Positions 50,499 to 59,359 of a stretch of 60,159 bases of DNA are shown here, piece after piece. The notes below the pieces were generated by a model. That model was given only the letters and a program-made list of their open reading frames with translations, did no database searches and was not told where the DNA came from. The position numbers were made by a program, and so were the translations under genes. Source of the DNA: CAVOGJ01 sp963700865 (lineage in GTDB: Bacteria > Planctomycetota > Planctomycetia > Pirellulales > Pirellulaceae); the NCBI GenBank assembly GCA_963700865.1, contig CAVOZC010000015.1, forward strand, positions 1 to 60,159, given 5' to 3'. The first letter of the stretch is position 1; the number at the start of each line of letters is the position of its first letter.

Positions 50499-51701
50499 CT
50501 AAAACCCGGATTCCGCCAAGCGTCGCTCGCCCCGCTCGCGGCGCGAGCCATGACGCATGTCCGCGACCAGGTCCTGATACCGGTTGTACGTGTCCCAGGC
50601 GATCCAGCCGAGATACAGATTCAACCCCACCGAGGCGAAGAGAGCCAGCAACGTAAGAAAATACGAGCCACCTGGTTGATTGAGCTGGTTCGCGACTTCA
50701 TCCGCAGTCGGCAATCGCAACTCAGGACGGTTCGAAGATGGAGGGACCGCGGGCAAGTTGCCAGGCGATCGCGAGACCGATGCCGGTGGCGGCACCATGT
50801 TGCGAAGCGCGGGATCCGGTGCCGCCGTTGTGTTCCCCACCGGCTGAGCCCAGTTCTGCGGGTTGGCCGGTGCATTTCGATTCGCGGCGGCATCGGTCTG
50901 GCGGACCGTGGGCGGTGCGTACGGGGGCCCGGTGGCTGTGTTGCTCGGCCGAGCGCTCGGCGGAAGTTGGGCCTGGCGACTGGCAGCGGACGACGGCGGC
51001 AAATCCAACCGCGATCGCTCGGTGATGCCATCGGTGGAGTCCGGCATGGGGGGTGGCAGATAATTCGTCTGCGGTGCCATCTCAAAATCGTCGTCGCCTG
51101 GAGGAGAAAGCGGTCCCGGTGGACTCGCGTACGGCGGCGAGCCCTCCGTTCGCTCGGAAGTCAAACGCACGTCTTCACGCGAACGAGGGTCAGAGTCGTC
51201 GGTCATTCCGCCGCGTGGCAACGCGTTCCACGACGGAGCGCGAGCATTGAAGTCCCGCGAATTCTGGCCCGCCGCGGCTGGGTCGGAATAGACATTCATC
51301 TGGGTCGTGGCCGGTGGCACCGGAGACAGCTCCCGATCGTAGGCTGCCGTGGGATCGCTTGCAGCCGTGCGGTTACCAGGCCCCACCAGGCCGTCGACAC
51401 CCCGAGGCGGTACGGATTGCTGATACTGCACCCCCCGAATCCCGAACGCCGGATTCACCGGCCGGCGGTCCGCGCCCGCGGCACGGAGTGGGACATCGCG
51501 ATTCGGAAACGCATCGGCGGACACGGGTGGAAGCACCGGTCGCGACATGTCGCCAAACGGCGTCTGCCGGTCTGGCGCCGGTGGCGGTGCCGAACTGGGA
51601 AAGATCGATTCGTAGGGTGTTGCCGCACGACGAGGTGGCTCGCTCGTGCCAAAATCGCCTCCCATCGTCACGGCGGCGATGAGTAGTGCAGCGGCCTGCA
51701 T
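50499..51701 (-). CDS. Exported proline-rich protein with C-terminal membrane anchor
   Basis: 400 residues from the ATG at 51701, which has AAGGAG 8 nt upstream. An N-terminal hydrophobic leader (MQAAALLIAAVTMGG) precedes about 320 residues of Pro/Ala/Arg-rich low-complexity sequence. One strong C-terminal helix (TLLALFASVGLNLYLGWIAW) and a basic tail end the protein. It could span the periplasm as a flexible linker. No family recognised. The upstream frame to 51878 overlaps the neighbouring membrane-protein gene and is unlikely to be used. Confidence 0.7.
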   Translation of the reverse strand: MQAAALLIAAVTMGGDFGTSEPPRRAATPYESIFPSSAPPPAPDRQTPFGDMSRPVLPPVSADAFPNRDVPLRAAGADRRPVNPAFGIRGVQYQQSVPPRGVDGLVGPGNRTAASDPTAAYDRELSPVPPATTQMNVYSDPAAAGQNSRDFNARAPSWNALPRGGMTDDSDPRSREDVRLTSERTEGSPPYASPPGPLSPPGDDDFEMAPQTNYLPPPMPDSTDGITERSRLDLPPSSAASRQAQLPPSARPSNTATGPPYAPPTVRQTDAAANRNAPANPQNWAQPVGNTTAAPDPALRNMVPPPASVSRSPGNLPAVPPSSNRPELRLPTADEVANQLNQPGGSYFLTLLALFASVGLNLYLGWIAWDTYNRYQDLVADMRHGSRRERGERRLAESGF

Positions 51702-51921
51702 GGTGGTGACTCCTTCAGGAACTGAGATCGCGCGCCTGGACCATCCCGGCGGCCCACGACCGACGACGGAGGTCATGACTGGCGCCCAGCGGTTCGGATC
51801 GTAGAAATAAGTAGCGAGCTGTGTAAATACTGATTTTGCAGAAAGGAAGCACCCCAGGAAAAATGGGCGAAATACCACCCTTGGGGCGGCAACTCGTTCC
51901 CAGAGAACCTGTCATCCGGTA

Positions 51922-52855
51922 TCAATCCGCAATGCCGCTCAAGCGACTCGTCGCTAGCACCATGGCGAAGAGCGCGGCGAAGATAAGGACCGCTGCCTGC
52001 GGTCGGCGGCGCGGTTCTCCATCGCCCAGAGCCAGACTGCCGAGTGTCTGCAGCGCGTAGAAGGCGCAGATGATCCCCACGAGGAAGCGCGCCGGCGGCG
52101 ACCGGGTCCTCTCCGAGCAGTCGGCTCCGCGCATGGAAGTCCAGCTGGAGGAAGAGCCAGATGCCGGACAGCATCTGCAGGGAAATCGCCGTCAGCGCGA
52201 TCTTGCCGCCGATGCTTGCCACGCGTGCCTTCTCCTCGGCATCGTCGTCGAGAGGCCGTGTTCCGACGAGCAATAACCAGCCACCGGTGGTGGCGAACGC
52301 GGCGATGACAAAGTGCAATGACTTGGAAATAACCAACGGTGCCACCAGCATCCCGCGATACTCGGCCGACGTGATTGCCCGCTGCGGCAAAGGTGCGAGC
52401 GTGGGCGTTTGCACCTCATGAGACAGAATGGTGAGTAGCGGCGGGAAGTGGTACAGCAGGTTCAGCGACGTGGCGACAGCCAGCAGCCAAGCCGTCACCC
52501 GTCCGGCTCGCCCTCCCTTGAGCCGCGGCAATAGAAGCCATAATCCCGTCATGACCAAGGCGCTGAAGATCACTTCTCCGCCACCCCACCAGATTCGCGG
52601 GTAGTAGCGTGTGAGGATACCCGTATAGTCACGATGTCCGAGGATCGTGGCGAGCCAGCCCATGAGCAGTCCGCTAACCACGCCGACGCCGAGGGTGCCC
52701 AGGGACTGGCCGAGCAGTCGCCTGGACAACCGGACGCTGGCGTCAGGAGCGGAGCCCCAGATAAGCAGCGCCGCCAGCGGACCGGCCGCGGCCAGCTGGA
52801 CACTGACCAGATGGATGAACAGCAGTCCGGCGAACAACCACGTAGCCACAGCCAT
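51922..52855 (-). CDS. Polytopic membrane protein of unknown function (frameshifted)
   Basis: From the ATG at 52855, about seven hydrophobic helices are encoded, with His and Trp residues in or near them (FIHLVSV, YYPRIWWGGGEV, LLYHFPPLL). Near 52130 the frame shifts. The continuation in another frame contains two more helices (RFLVGIICAFYALQTLG; VLIFAALFAMVLATSRL) and a stop at 51922. With one base removed the protein is about 310 residues. The conserved His residues in helices could coordinate haem or metal, but I do not recognise the family. Confidence 0.65.
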
Positions 52856-52937
52856 CACTCCACGAGTCCCAACTTCGACCGATGAGCACGAGTGTGACAC
52901 AAGACGCCGCCTGCGTCGACGGCCCGTGGGTCAGGTC

Positions 52938-53240
52938 GTGGCTGGGGCTTCCAGCCACAGTCGTTATCGCCAACGCGGTCCAAAGTCTGGCGACTTCGGC
53001 TACCCAACGTCCAACTCCCTCCCCGTGGCTGGGGCTTCCAGCCACAGTCCTTCCTACATCCGCGGCAAAAATCCGGCGACTTCGGCTACCCAACGTCCAA
53101 CTCCCTCCCCGTGGCTGGGGCTTCCAGCCACAGTCGTTATCCTGACATCCGCGGCCAAAAGTCTGGCGACTTCGGCTACCCAACGTCCGACTCCCTCCCC
53201 GTGGCTGGGGCTTCCAGCCACAGTCCTTCCTACATCCACG
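52938..53240 (+). repeat. Four tandem ~87-bp repeats, each with a palindrome
   Basis: Units start at 52938, 53025, 53111 and 53201 (spacing 87, 86, 90). Each opens with the perfect hairpin GTGGCTGG-GGCTT-CCAGCCAC, followed by AGTC. A conserved spacer with TCTGGCGACTTCGGCTACCC and CAACTCCCTCCCC completes the unit; the first unit's spacer is closest to the copy at 37401. The array lies between a membrane-protein gene and tRNA-Val. Confidence 0.9.
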
Positions 53241-53341
53241 GCAAGAATCCGGCGACTGCCGTTCGATGGGGACGGATGCGCCGCACAACCTCGCGAACTG
53301 CGTTGACTTGGCCCGACACCGGCATTAATATTGGCCGGCTC

Positions 53342-53416
53342 GGGCGCTTAGCTCAGTTGGTTTAGAGCACCTGCCTTACAAGCAGGGGGTCACAGGTTCG
53401 AGTCCTGTAGCGCCCA
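53342..53416 (+). tRNA. tRNA-Val (anticodon UAC)
   Basis: The cloverleaf closes fully. The acceptor is GGGCGCT/AGCGCCC, the D arm GCTC/GAGC, the anticodon stem CCTGC/GCAGG with loop CTTACAA (anticodon TAC, 53377-53379), and the T arm ACAGG/CCTGT with loop TTCGAGT. The discriminator is A at 53416, and CCA is not encoded. The 3' half is overlapped on the other strand by the end of an integrase remnant. Confidence 0.95.
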
Positions 53417-53935
53417 TTATATGTCACTTCGGTGCAAGACAATGCGAGTTCTGGCGTGCGAACCGTCGCGAAGCCTTGCTGGTCCCACTTTTGGATCCCA
53501 CCTTGCAAGGCCAGCCGATAATCCTCATCGGTAATCTGCGCGTAGTTGGACTTGGCGACCTTCTGACCGTGCCCGATCCACGCATCGACCACGTGCGACG
53601 GTTGACACCGCCGCGGCTCGGTGTCGCGTGTGGTCCGTAGCACTGTGAGCAACTTCGGCCACGGTTTCAGGCCTGCGGCTCGGATCGCCGCCAGGACTGG
53701 CATGCGGCAGCACGCGTTTGATCGACCCTCCAGCATTGGCAAGATGAGTTCCTCGGCCTTCTCGGCCACGTACGAGCGTTCATCGAGTGCTTGACGCAGT
53801 TCGGGCCACAGCGGGAGGACACGCTTGTCGCGGCCCGCGTGGTGTCCTGGCGTTGGCGAATGGATCGTGATGCGATTCCGCTCCCAATCGATGTGCCGCC
53901 AGCAAAGACCCTCCGCCTCGGACGATGCAACCGAC
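53362..53935 (-). pseudogene. Tyrosine recombinase/integrase remnant at tRNA-Val
   Basis: About 190 codons in one frame without an N-terminus. SSEAEGLCWRHIDWERNRI and TPGHHAGRDKRVLPLWPEL match the core of planctomycete phage-type integrases. They are followed by GLKPWPKLLTVLRTTRDTE (Arg region) and SHVVDAWIGHGQKVAKSNYAQITDEDY (nucleophile Tyr). The His usually before the LR motif is replaced. The last codons (RTRTCDPLLV) are simply the antisense of the tRNA, so the stop lies within it. The N-terminal half is missing or unrecognisable beyond 53935, hence a pseudogene. Confidence 0.75.
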
Positions 53936-54113
53936 GTGACTTCGACTGTTCTTGAATCGCGTTCCCTTCTGGCGACCGCTGTCAGATTCGGGAAATCGTT
54001 CAGGCGTCGTGAGCCCCGCCTTCTGGGGCCAGCGACTTATTTACACTCTTGTCCACCAACACCTGCTCCACATATGGGCGGCGGGATTTCTCGGTGGCGA
54101 ATGACCACACCAT

Positions 54114-54895
54114 TCAGGCTGACTTTGCCAACGTCGGTAGAATCTCGTCGCATGAACGCAACATCAGCGTCAAGCCGGTAAGCGTGGGGGCTTCGGTCCG
54201 TGGGCTGTTCTTCGGCAGAGTGGCGATGATCTGACGCCTGCCTTCATCCAGCAAAAAGAAGAAGACATCTCCTTTATCATGCGTGCACAGGTAGGCGACA
54301 TCTGGCGCGATGGGCCCATCCACCAGTACGTCAGCCATCAAGTAGGCGGTGGAATCGGTTTCGCCAGGAAACGCTTCACCGATAAGCTTTCGGGTGATAA
54401 TGTGAGCACCGTCGCAGCCGATGATCCAGGGCGTGGCGACCGTCTCCTCGGAGCCATCTGGCTGCTTGATGCAGGCCCGGACGCCATCGGCCAACTGTTC
54501 GAAGGCCAGCAGTTCCGTGTTGCGCTCGACTTTTACGCCGAGGCGATTGAGGTGCTGTTCGCGAATGGCTTCGGTCTTGCACTGGGCAAACGCTGCCCGC
54601 CAAGGGAAGGGAGAATCCAAGGGGGATCCGGGGAGGTGGCAACGTGTTTGCCATTGGCGAATAGGCTAATCGCCTTCAGAGGCTGGCCCCGCGCGAGGAT
54701 CTCTTCGGCCAGGCCCAGGCCGTGAAATATTTCCAGCGTCCGCGCACGCAAGTAGGTCGCACGTGCATGGGGGTCGATCCCTGGCGACTTGTCGATAATG
54801 CGAACCGGCACGCCGTGTCGCGACAATTCCGCAGCCATCATCAAGCCAGTGATGCGTCCACCCACGACCAGCACCGGCCTGTTTGTCGCCATCAT
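54114..54895 (-). pseudogene. FAD-dependent aromatic-type monooxygenase, frameshifted and C-terminally truncated
   Basis: The first frame (from 54895) has the FAD-binding VLVVGGRITGLMMAAELSRHG, where the usual GAGPTGL is GGRITGL. Near 54612-54625 (next to a CCCCC run) it shifts to a frame with DSPFPWRAAFAQCKTEA and GCDGAHIITRKLIG, both typical of the UbiH/TfdB/PheA group. The family's second FAD motif (GDAAH) is absent: the frame stops at 54114 after about 260 residues, roughly half the usual length. It lies next to the integrase remnant and is probably a decaying gene, though the frameshift itself may be an error. Confidence 0.7.
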
Positions 54896-55396
54896 CCACT
54901 CCCATTTGCCGTGCTCAACTTGTTGTCAAGAGCCGTGCGTTGATTCCGGCCAGCTTCTCCGTATCGATTCTCGCAAAACCTGTCTGGTACTCAGCATTGC
55001 ACCACTTCGAGGCTTCCGCTGTCTCCCTAGGTCAAGCTCCAGCTTGAATCCCAATCGACATCGTAACGCATCAGGCTCTTCAGTCGAGATGCAACGCCAG
55101 CTCTTGGTTGTGACCATCAACCAACTCACTTCGGTTAAGGACACCGAAGCAACTTTGCCCCCCGCTTCGACGCAGCGGGTGGACCCGCCAACGCGGGTTC
55201 GGTTCGACGCGAATCCGCGGAGGTGAAAACCACCTCGGCACGCAAGCGGACGGACGGTCGGCACGGCATGGGCGTCCCAGAAGCTCGTCGGACCTCCGTC
55301 TGATTTCTGATTTGCACCGAGAACCGACCCTTTCCCGACGTCCCGCGGCCGTGGTCTCGATAAGTGGTTTCCAAACGGCCCTTGTCCGCCAGTTCT
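54896..55396. other. Region without recognisable genes
   Basis: 500 bp between the broken monooxygenase and the first half-repeat. A 226-codon minus-strand frame crosses it (54926-55606), but it has no SD, is rich in Arg/Ser/Thr/Gly and runs into repeat DNA, so I doubt it is coding. There is a short GC-rich inverted region around 55170-55210. Confidence 0.4.
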
Positions 55397-55495
55397 ATTT
55401 TTGTCACAGAGGGCACAGGGCCACAGAGACCGGTCGGCAATTGGCGCGCGGCGTATGCCCTTACGTCTGTGGTCTCGGTGGCTCCGTGAGAAACG
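55397..55495 (+). repeat. Diverged partial copy of the 298-bp repeat (hairpin part)
   Basis: Matches the 3' part of the 298-bp unit with many differences: TTTGTCACAGAGG, CCACAGAGACCGGTCGGCAA and GGCTCCGTGAGAAACGAC. It stands about 190 bp before the array. At 55531-55553, AGCCGTAGGCG...GTAGCCTCGGG is an inverted-orientation match to the unit's start. Confidence 0.75.
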
Positions 55496-55684
55496 ACACC
55501 AGGCGGGAGTCGGTTCTGGACTGACATGACAGCCGTAGGCGCGTAGCCTCGGGTCTAGGCGAGTGGACGTCGTACCGTCCGTCTTTGAATGACATCTCAC
55601 TTGCACGGACCCCGTGTGGGCAACGTGCGGCCATTACAGCCGCGTGGTGACGGCCGGAGAGAAAAGGCCAGCAGAGGCCAGCCC

Positions 55685-57172
55685 GTGGCTCGGTGGCTGC
55701 CCGAGGCTAGCGCCTACGGCTAAGGACGATGTGGTGCTCCTTTGCGGGCTTATCATCCTCCCATCAGCGTCTATTAGCGCGCATCAGCGGTTCACAAAAC
55801 CACCGTTTTGCGGCATCGCGCGGCCGTAGTCTGCGTACGTCGCTTCGCGACGGCGGCTGGCTTGTTTTCTCACAGAGGCGCGGAGCCACGGAGACCGGTT
55901 GGCAACGTGCTGGCGGCATTGGCACCCTCCGCGATCTCTGCGGCTCCGTGAGAAACAACTGCCGGCAAGAAAGGGGCTCCCCATGGTTCGGTGGCTGCCC
56001 GAGGCTAGCGCCTACGGCTAAGGACGATGTGGTGCTCCTTTGCGGGCTTATCATCCTCCCATCAGCGTCTATTAGCGCACATCAGCGGTTCACAAAACCA
56101 CCGTTTTGCGGCATCGCGCGGCCGTAGTCTGCGTACGTCGCTTGGCGACGGCGGCTGGCTTGTTTTCTCACAGAGGCGCGGAGCCACGGAGACCGGTTGG
56201 CAATGTGCTGGCGGCATTGGCACCCTCCGCGATCTCCGTGGCTCCGTGAGAAACAACTGCCGGCAAGAATGGGGCTCACCGTGGCTCGGTGGCTGCCCGA
56301 GGCTAGCGCCTACGGCTCAGGACGATGTGGTGCTCCTTTGCGGGCTTATCATCCTCCCATCAGCGTCAATTAGCGCGCATCAGCGGTTCACAAAACCACC
56401 GTTTTGCGGCATCGCGCGGCCGTAGTCTGCGTACGTCGCTTGGCGACGGCGGCTGGCTTGTTTTCTCACAGAGGCGCGGAGCCACGGAGACCGGTTGGCA
56501 ACGTGCTGGCGGCATTGGCACCCTCCGCGATCTCCGTGGCTCCGTGAGAAACAACTGCCGGCAAGAAAGGGGCTCACCGTGGCTCGGTGGCTGCCCGAGG
56601 CTAGCGCCTACGGCTAAGGACGATGTGGTGCTCCTTTGCGGGCTTATCATCCTCCCATCAGCGTCTATTAGCGCGCATCAGCGGTTCACAAAACCACCGT
56701 TTTGCGGCATCGCGCGGCCGTAGTCTGCGTACGTCGCTTGGCGACGGCGGCTGGCTTGTTTTCTCACAGAGGCGCGGAGCCACGGAGACCGGTTGGCAAC
56801 GTGCTGGCGGCATTGGCACCCTCCGCGATCTCCGTGGCTCCGTGAGAAACAACTGCCGGCAAGAATGGGGCTCACCGTGGCTCGGTGGCTGCCCGAGGCT
56901 AGCGCCTACGGCTAAGGACGATGTGGTGGTCCTTTGCGGGCTTATCATCCTCCCATCAGCGTCTATTAGCGCGCATCAGCGGTTCACAAAACGACCGTTT
57001 TGCGGCATCGCGCGGCCGTGGTCTGCGTAAGTCGCTTCGCGAAGGCGGCTGGCTTGTTTTCTCACAGAGGCGCGGAGCCACGGAGACCGGTTGGCAACGT
57101 GCTGGCGGCATTGGCACCCTCTGCGATCTCTGTGGCTCCGTGAGAAACAACTGCCGGCAGTCACAGCGCACC
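55685..57172 (+). repeat. Five tandem copies of a 298-bp structured repeat
   Basis: Units start at 55685, 55983, 56281, 56579 and 56877, each exactly 298 bp apart and differing at only a few positions. Each contains several inverted repeats: AGGC-TAGC-GCCT; AAAAC-CACC-GTTTT; GTCGC-TTG or TTC-GCGAC; and a long one whose arms TTTCTCAC + GGAGCCACGGAGA pair with TCTCCGTGGCTCC + GTGAGAAA, leaving an 8-nt bulge and a loop of about 40 nt. The 132-codon frames seen in every unit run past the unit length and are by-products of the repetition. Function unknown. Confidence 0.95.
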
Positions 57173-57357
57173 TGCCGCTGTTGGCTGTGCGGTGCCAGCC
57201 CATCTCAACGAAGGTAGGCAACTTATGGAGTGGTACACGCTAGACATGATGGGGTGCTGGCGTACGAACTCAACAAAACGTCCAGAAACGAAGCCTGTCT
57301 GAGTTGTTCCCTCACAGTGGACTAGGAGAAAGACGGCTGGCGCCGTTTCCTTCGTCG

Positions 57358-59359
57358 TTACTTCCACTCCGATATAGAAAGAATCAAATGAAAAAGGCGA
57401 TCTACCGCTACGAGATGTTCGGTCGCCACCGCTTCGCCATCGACGACCTCATCCAAGATGAGGGCTGGCCTAGCAGTCAGGTCGATCACTGTTGGCCGCT
57501 CGTAAGAGAACAGTTCCGCCTCGGCGTCGGACTCGATGACGGATGTCGTCGCAGGCTCAACCGTTCCCCCCTCTCGCTCTCGTGCTGCCAAGTCGTCCAG
57601 CAGCTTTGTCTGGGGCATTCCGATGGCAAACCTTGCTGCGGGGTTGCTGCTCGTGAACTTGTTGATGTTCCAGATATTGAAGTCCGACACATCGACTACC
57701 CCATCGGCATTAAAGTCTCCCGAGCACCAAGCCGTATTGGCGGTGAACTTGTTGTTGTTCCAGATATTGAAGTCCGATACGTCGACCACTCCGCTGAGGT
57801 TAGCATCTCCGGGCAGAAACGGATTGCCTCCCGTAGCGGCCTGATTGTTTGCTCCCCCAACCACGAGCCATGCCGAAACATCGTGGAGGTTGACGACACC
57901 GTCAGCTGTCAGATCAAACGCGGGGTCGTCCATCATCGCCGCGACGGCAGCCGTCAGGGCGTCGATGTCGAGACAGTCGTAAACCCCGTCGTCATTGAAA
58001 TCGCCGTCCACGGCCGCGGATGGCACCTCGACGGCACCGATGTCGATTCTCGATCCAGAGACACGTTCGAAGCCTTCCCCACGTTGGTCGAACTGCGGAA
58101 CCCCCGACGCACCGGCAACCGCGTCCGGGTCGCCCCGATCGACGGCCAAACTTCCCATTTGCGGCAAGTGAGTCGGTGTCGGTCCGCCGTTGTCGGCAAG
58201 TGCGGCCGAGGAGGGGATCGGTCACATTGGTTTGATCTCCCACGCCAGTGAACACCGCTGCGGCGTTCCCAGCTCCCACGAGATTAAAACCGTCGGAGCG
58301 AATCGAGCTGTTTCCGAAACCGACGGTCGTCACGTCGTCATTGTTGGTGTTGCCAGCGATGATCGACGAATAGACTTCGGTGCGGTTGTAAGCGAAGTAA
58401 TCATTGAAGCTCGAAACGCCGCCTCCATTGGCGGCGGTATTCTCGGTGATCGTGCTATGACGGATGAGGGTCCGACCGTAGGTTGCGTAGATTCCGCCGC
58501 CCTCGCCTCCGGCCGTATTTCCAGAAATCGTCGAGTTCGAGATTCTGGCGATGTTCGACCCAGCCGGCGTGAAGAAGTCGTTATAGATCCACACACCGCC
58601 ACCGTCGCCTCCGGCCGTGTTTCCGGAGATGGTGCTGTCGGACACCCACAGGCTGCCATAGCTCTGGATGCCACCGCCGTTGCCGGCAGCCGCATTGCCC
58701 GAGATGACAACGCGATTGAGGCTCACATCCGAATTTCCGCCACTACGAATCGCACCCCCCTGATCAGCGTTGCCACCCGTGAGCGTGAGCCCGCCGATGC
58801 TGACGGTTTGATTCACAAGGATGTTGAAGACACGTGAACCACCATTCGCATCGATGGTGAGTCGGTCGGCACCCAATCCGTCGATGGTGACATCGTCGGT
58901 GATCACGAGCTGGCCCTGCGTGAGTTCGATGGTTCCTCCCTCCAAAGTCGACGCGAAGCTGATGGCGTCATTCCCCGGACTTGCGTTGGCAAAGGCCAGC
59001 AACTCCCTCAGGCTGACGTCGCCGGGCGAGTAATCGCCGTCGATGGTATCCTCCAGCGTGTCGACCACCAGCGCATCGACGGCCGTTTGCTCGAAGGCGC
59101 CGATGTCGATCGCCGCGCCCTTGATCCGGTCGAACCCGCTCAGACGCTGATCGAACGAGCGGACAATTCCCTGCCCCGCGACATCCGTCGGGTCGCCAGC
59201 ATCAAGGGCGGGACTGCTGAGCAGCAGGGCGTGCGTTGGCGTGGGGCCACCGTTGTCGCTTAGCGGCAATAGCTGCGGATCGAAGACTCCCGACTGATCG
59301 CCCGTGGCGATGAAACTCCCATTTGCATTGCCACCGCCGACAACATTGTAGCCGTCTGA
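57358..59359 (-). CDS. Exported beta-helix/CSLREA protein with dockerin-like tail (5' end missing at a junction; frameshift)
   Basis: From the right: a choice-of-anchor-Q-like segment (LPLSDNGGPTPTHALL, ALDAGD, DIGAFE), then a CSLREA-type start (DVSLRELLAFANASPGNDAISF). A right-handed beta-helix with repeated STISGNTAGG..GGG follows, then a second anchor-Q segment broken by one surplus base near 58200-58206. The last ~270 residues have EF-hand/dockerin-like repeats (GDANLSGVVDVSDFNIWNNNKF, GDFNADGVVDVSDFNIWNINKF), typical of planctomycete surface proteins. The N-terminal part is absent because unrelated sequence begins at about 59360. Likely a secreted adhesin or surface protein. Confidence 0.82.

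Noticed and set aside
53362..53416. Integrase C-terminus ending in RTRTCDPLLV as genuine protein
   Set aside because: These residues are the antisense translation of tRNA-Val, a well-known artefact at tRNA-adjacent integrase remnants.
55729..57030. Five similar ~132-codon plus-strand frames and matching minus frames
   Set aside because: They recur at the 298-bp period, are longer than the unit and overlap one another; both strands are open. This is a by-product of repeated GC-rich DNA.
55685..57172. CRISPR array
   Set aside because: The unit is 298 bp with no alternation of short repeats and unique spacers, and no cas genes are present.
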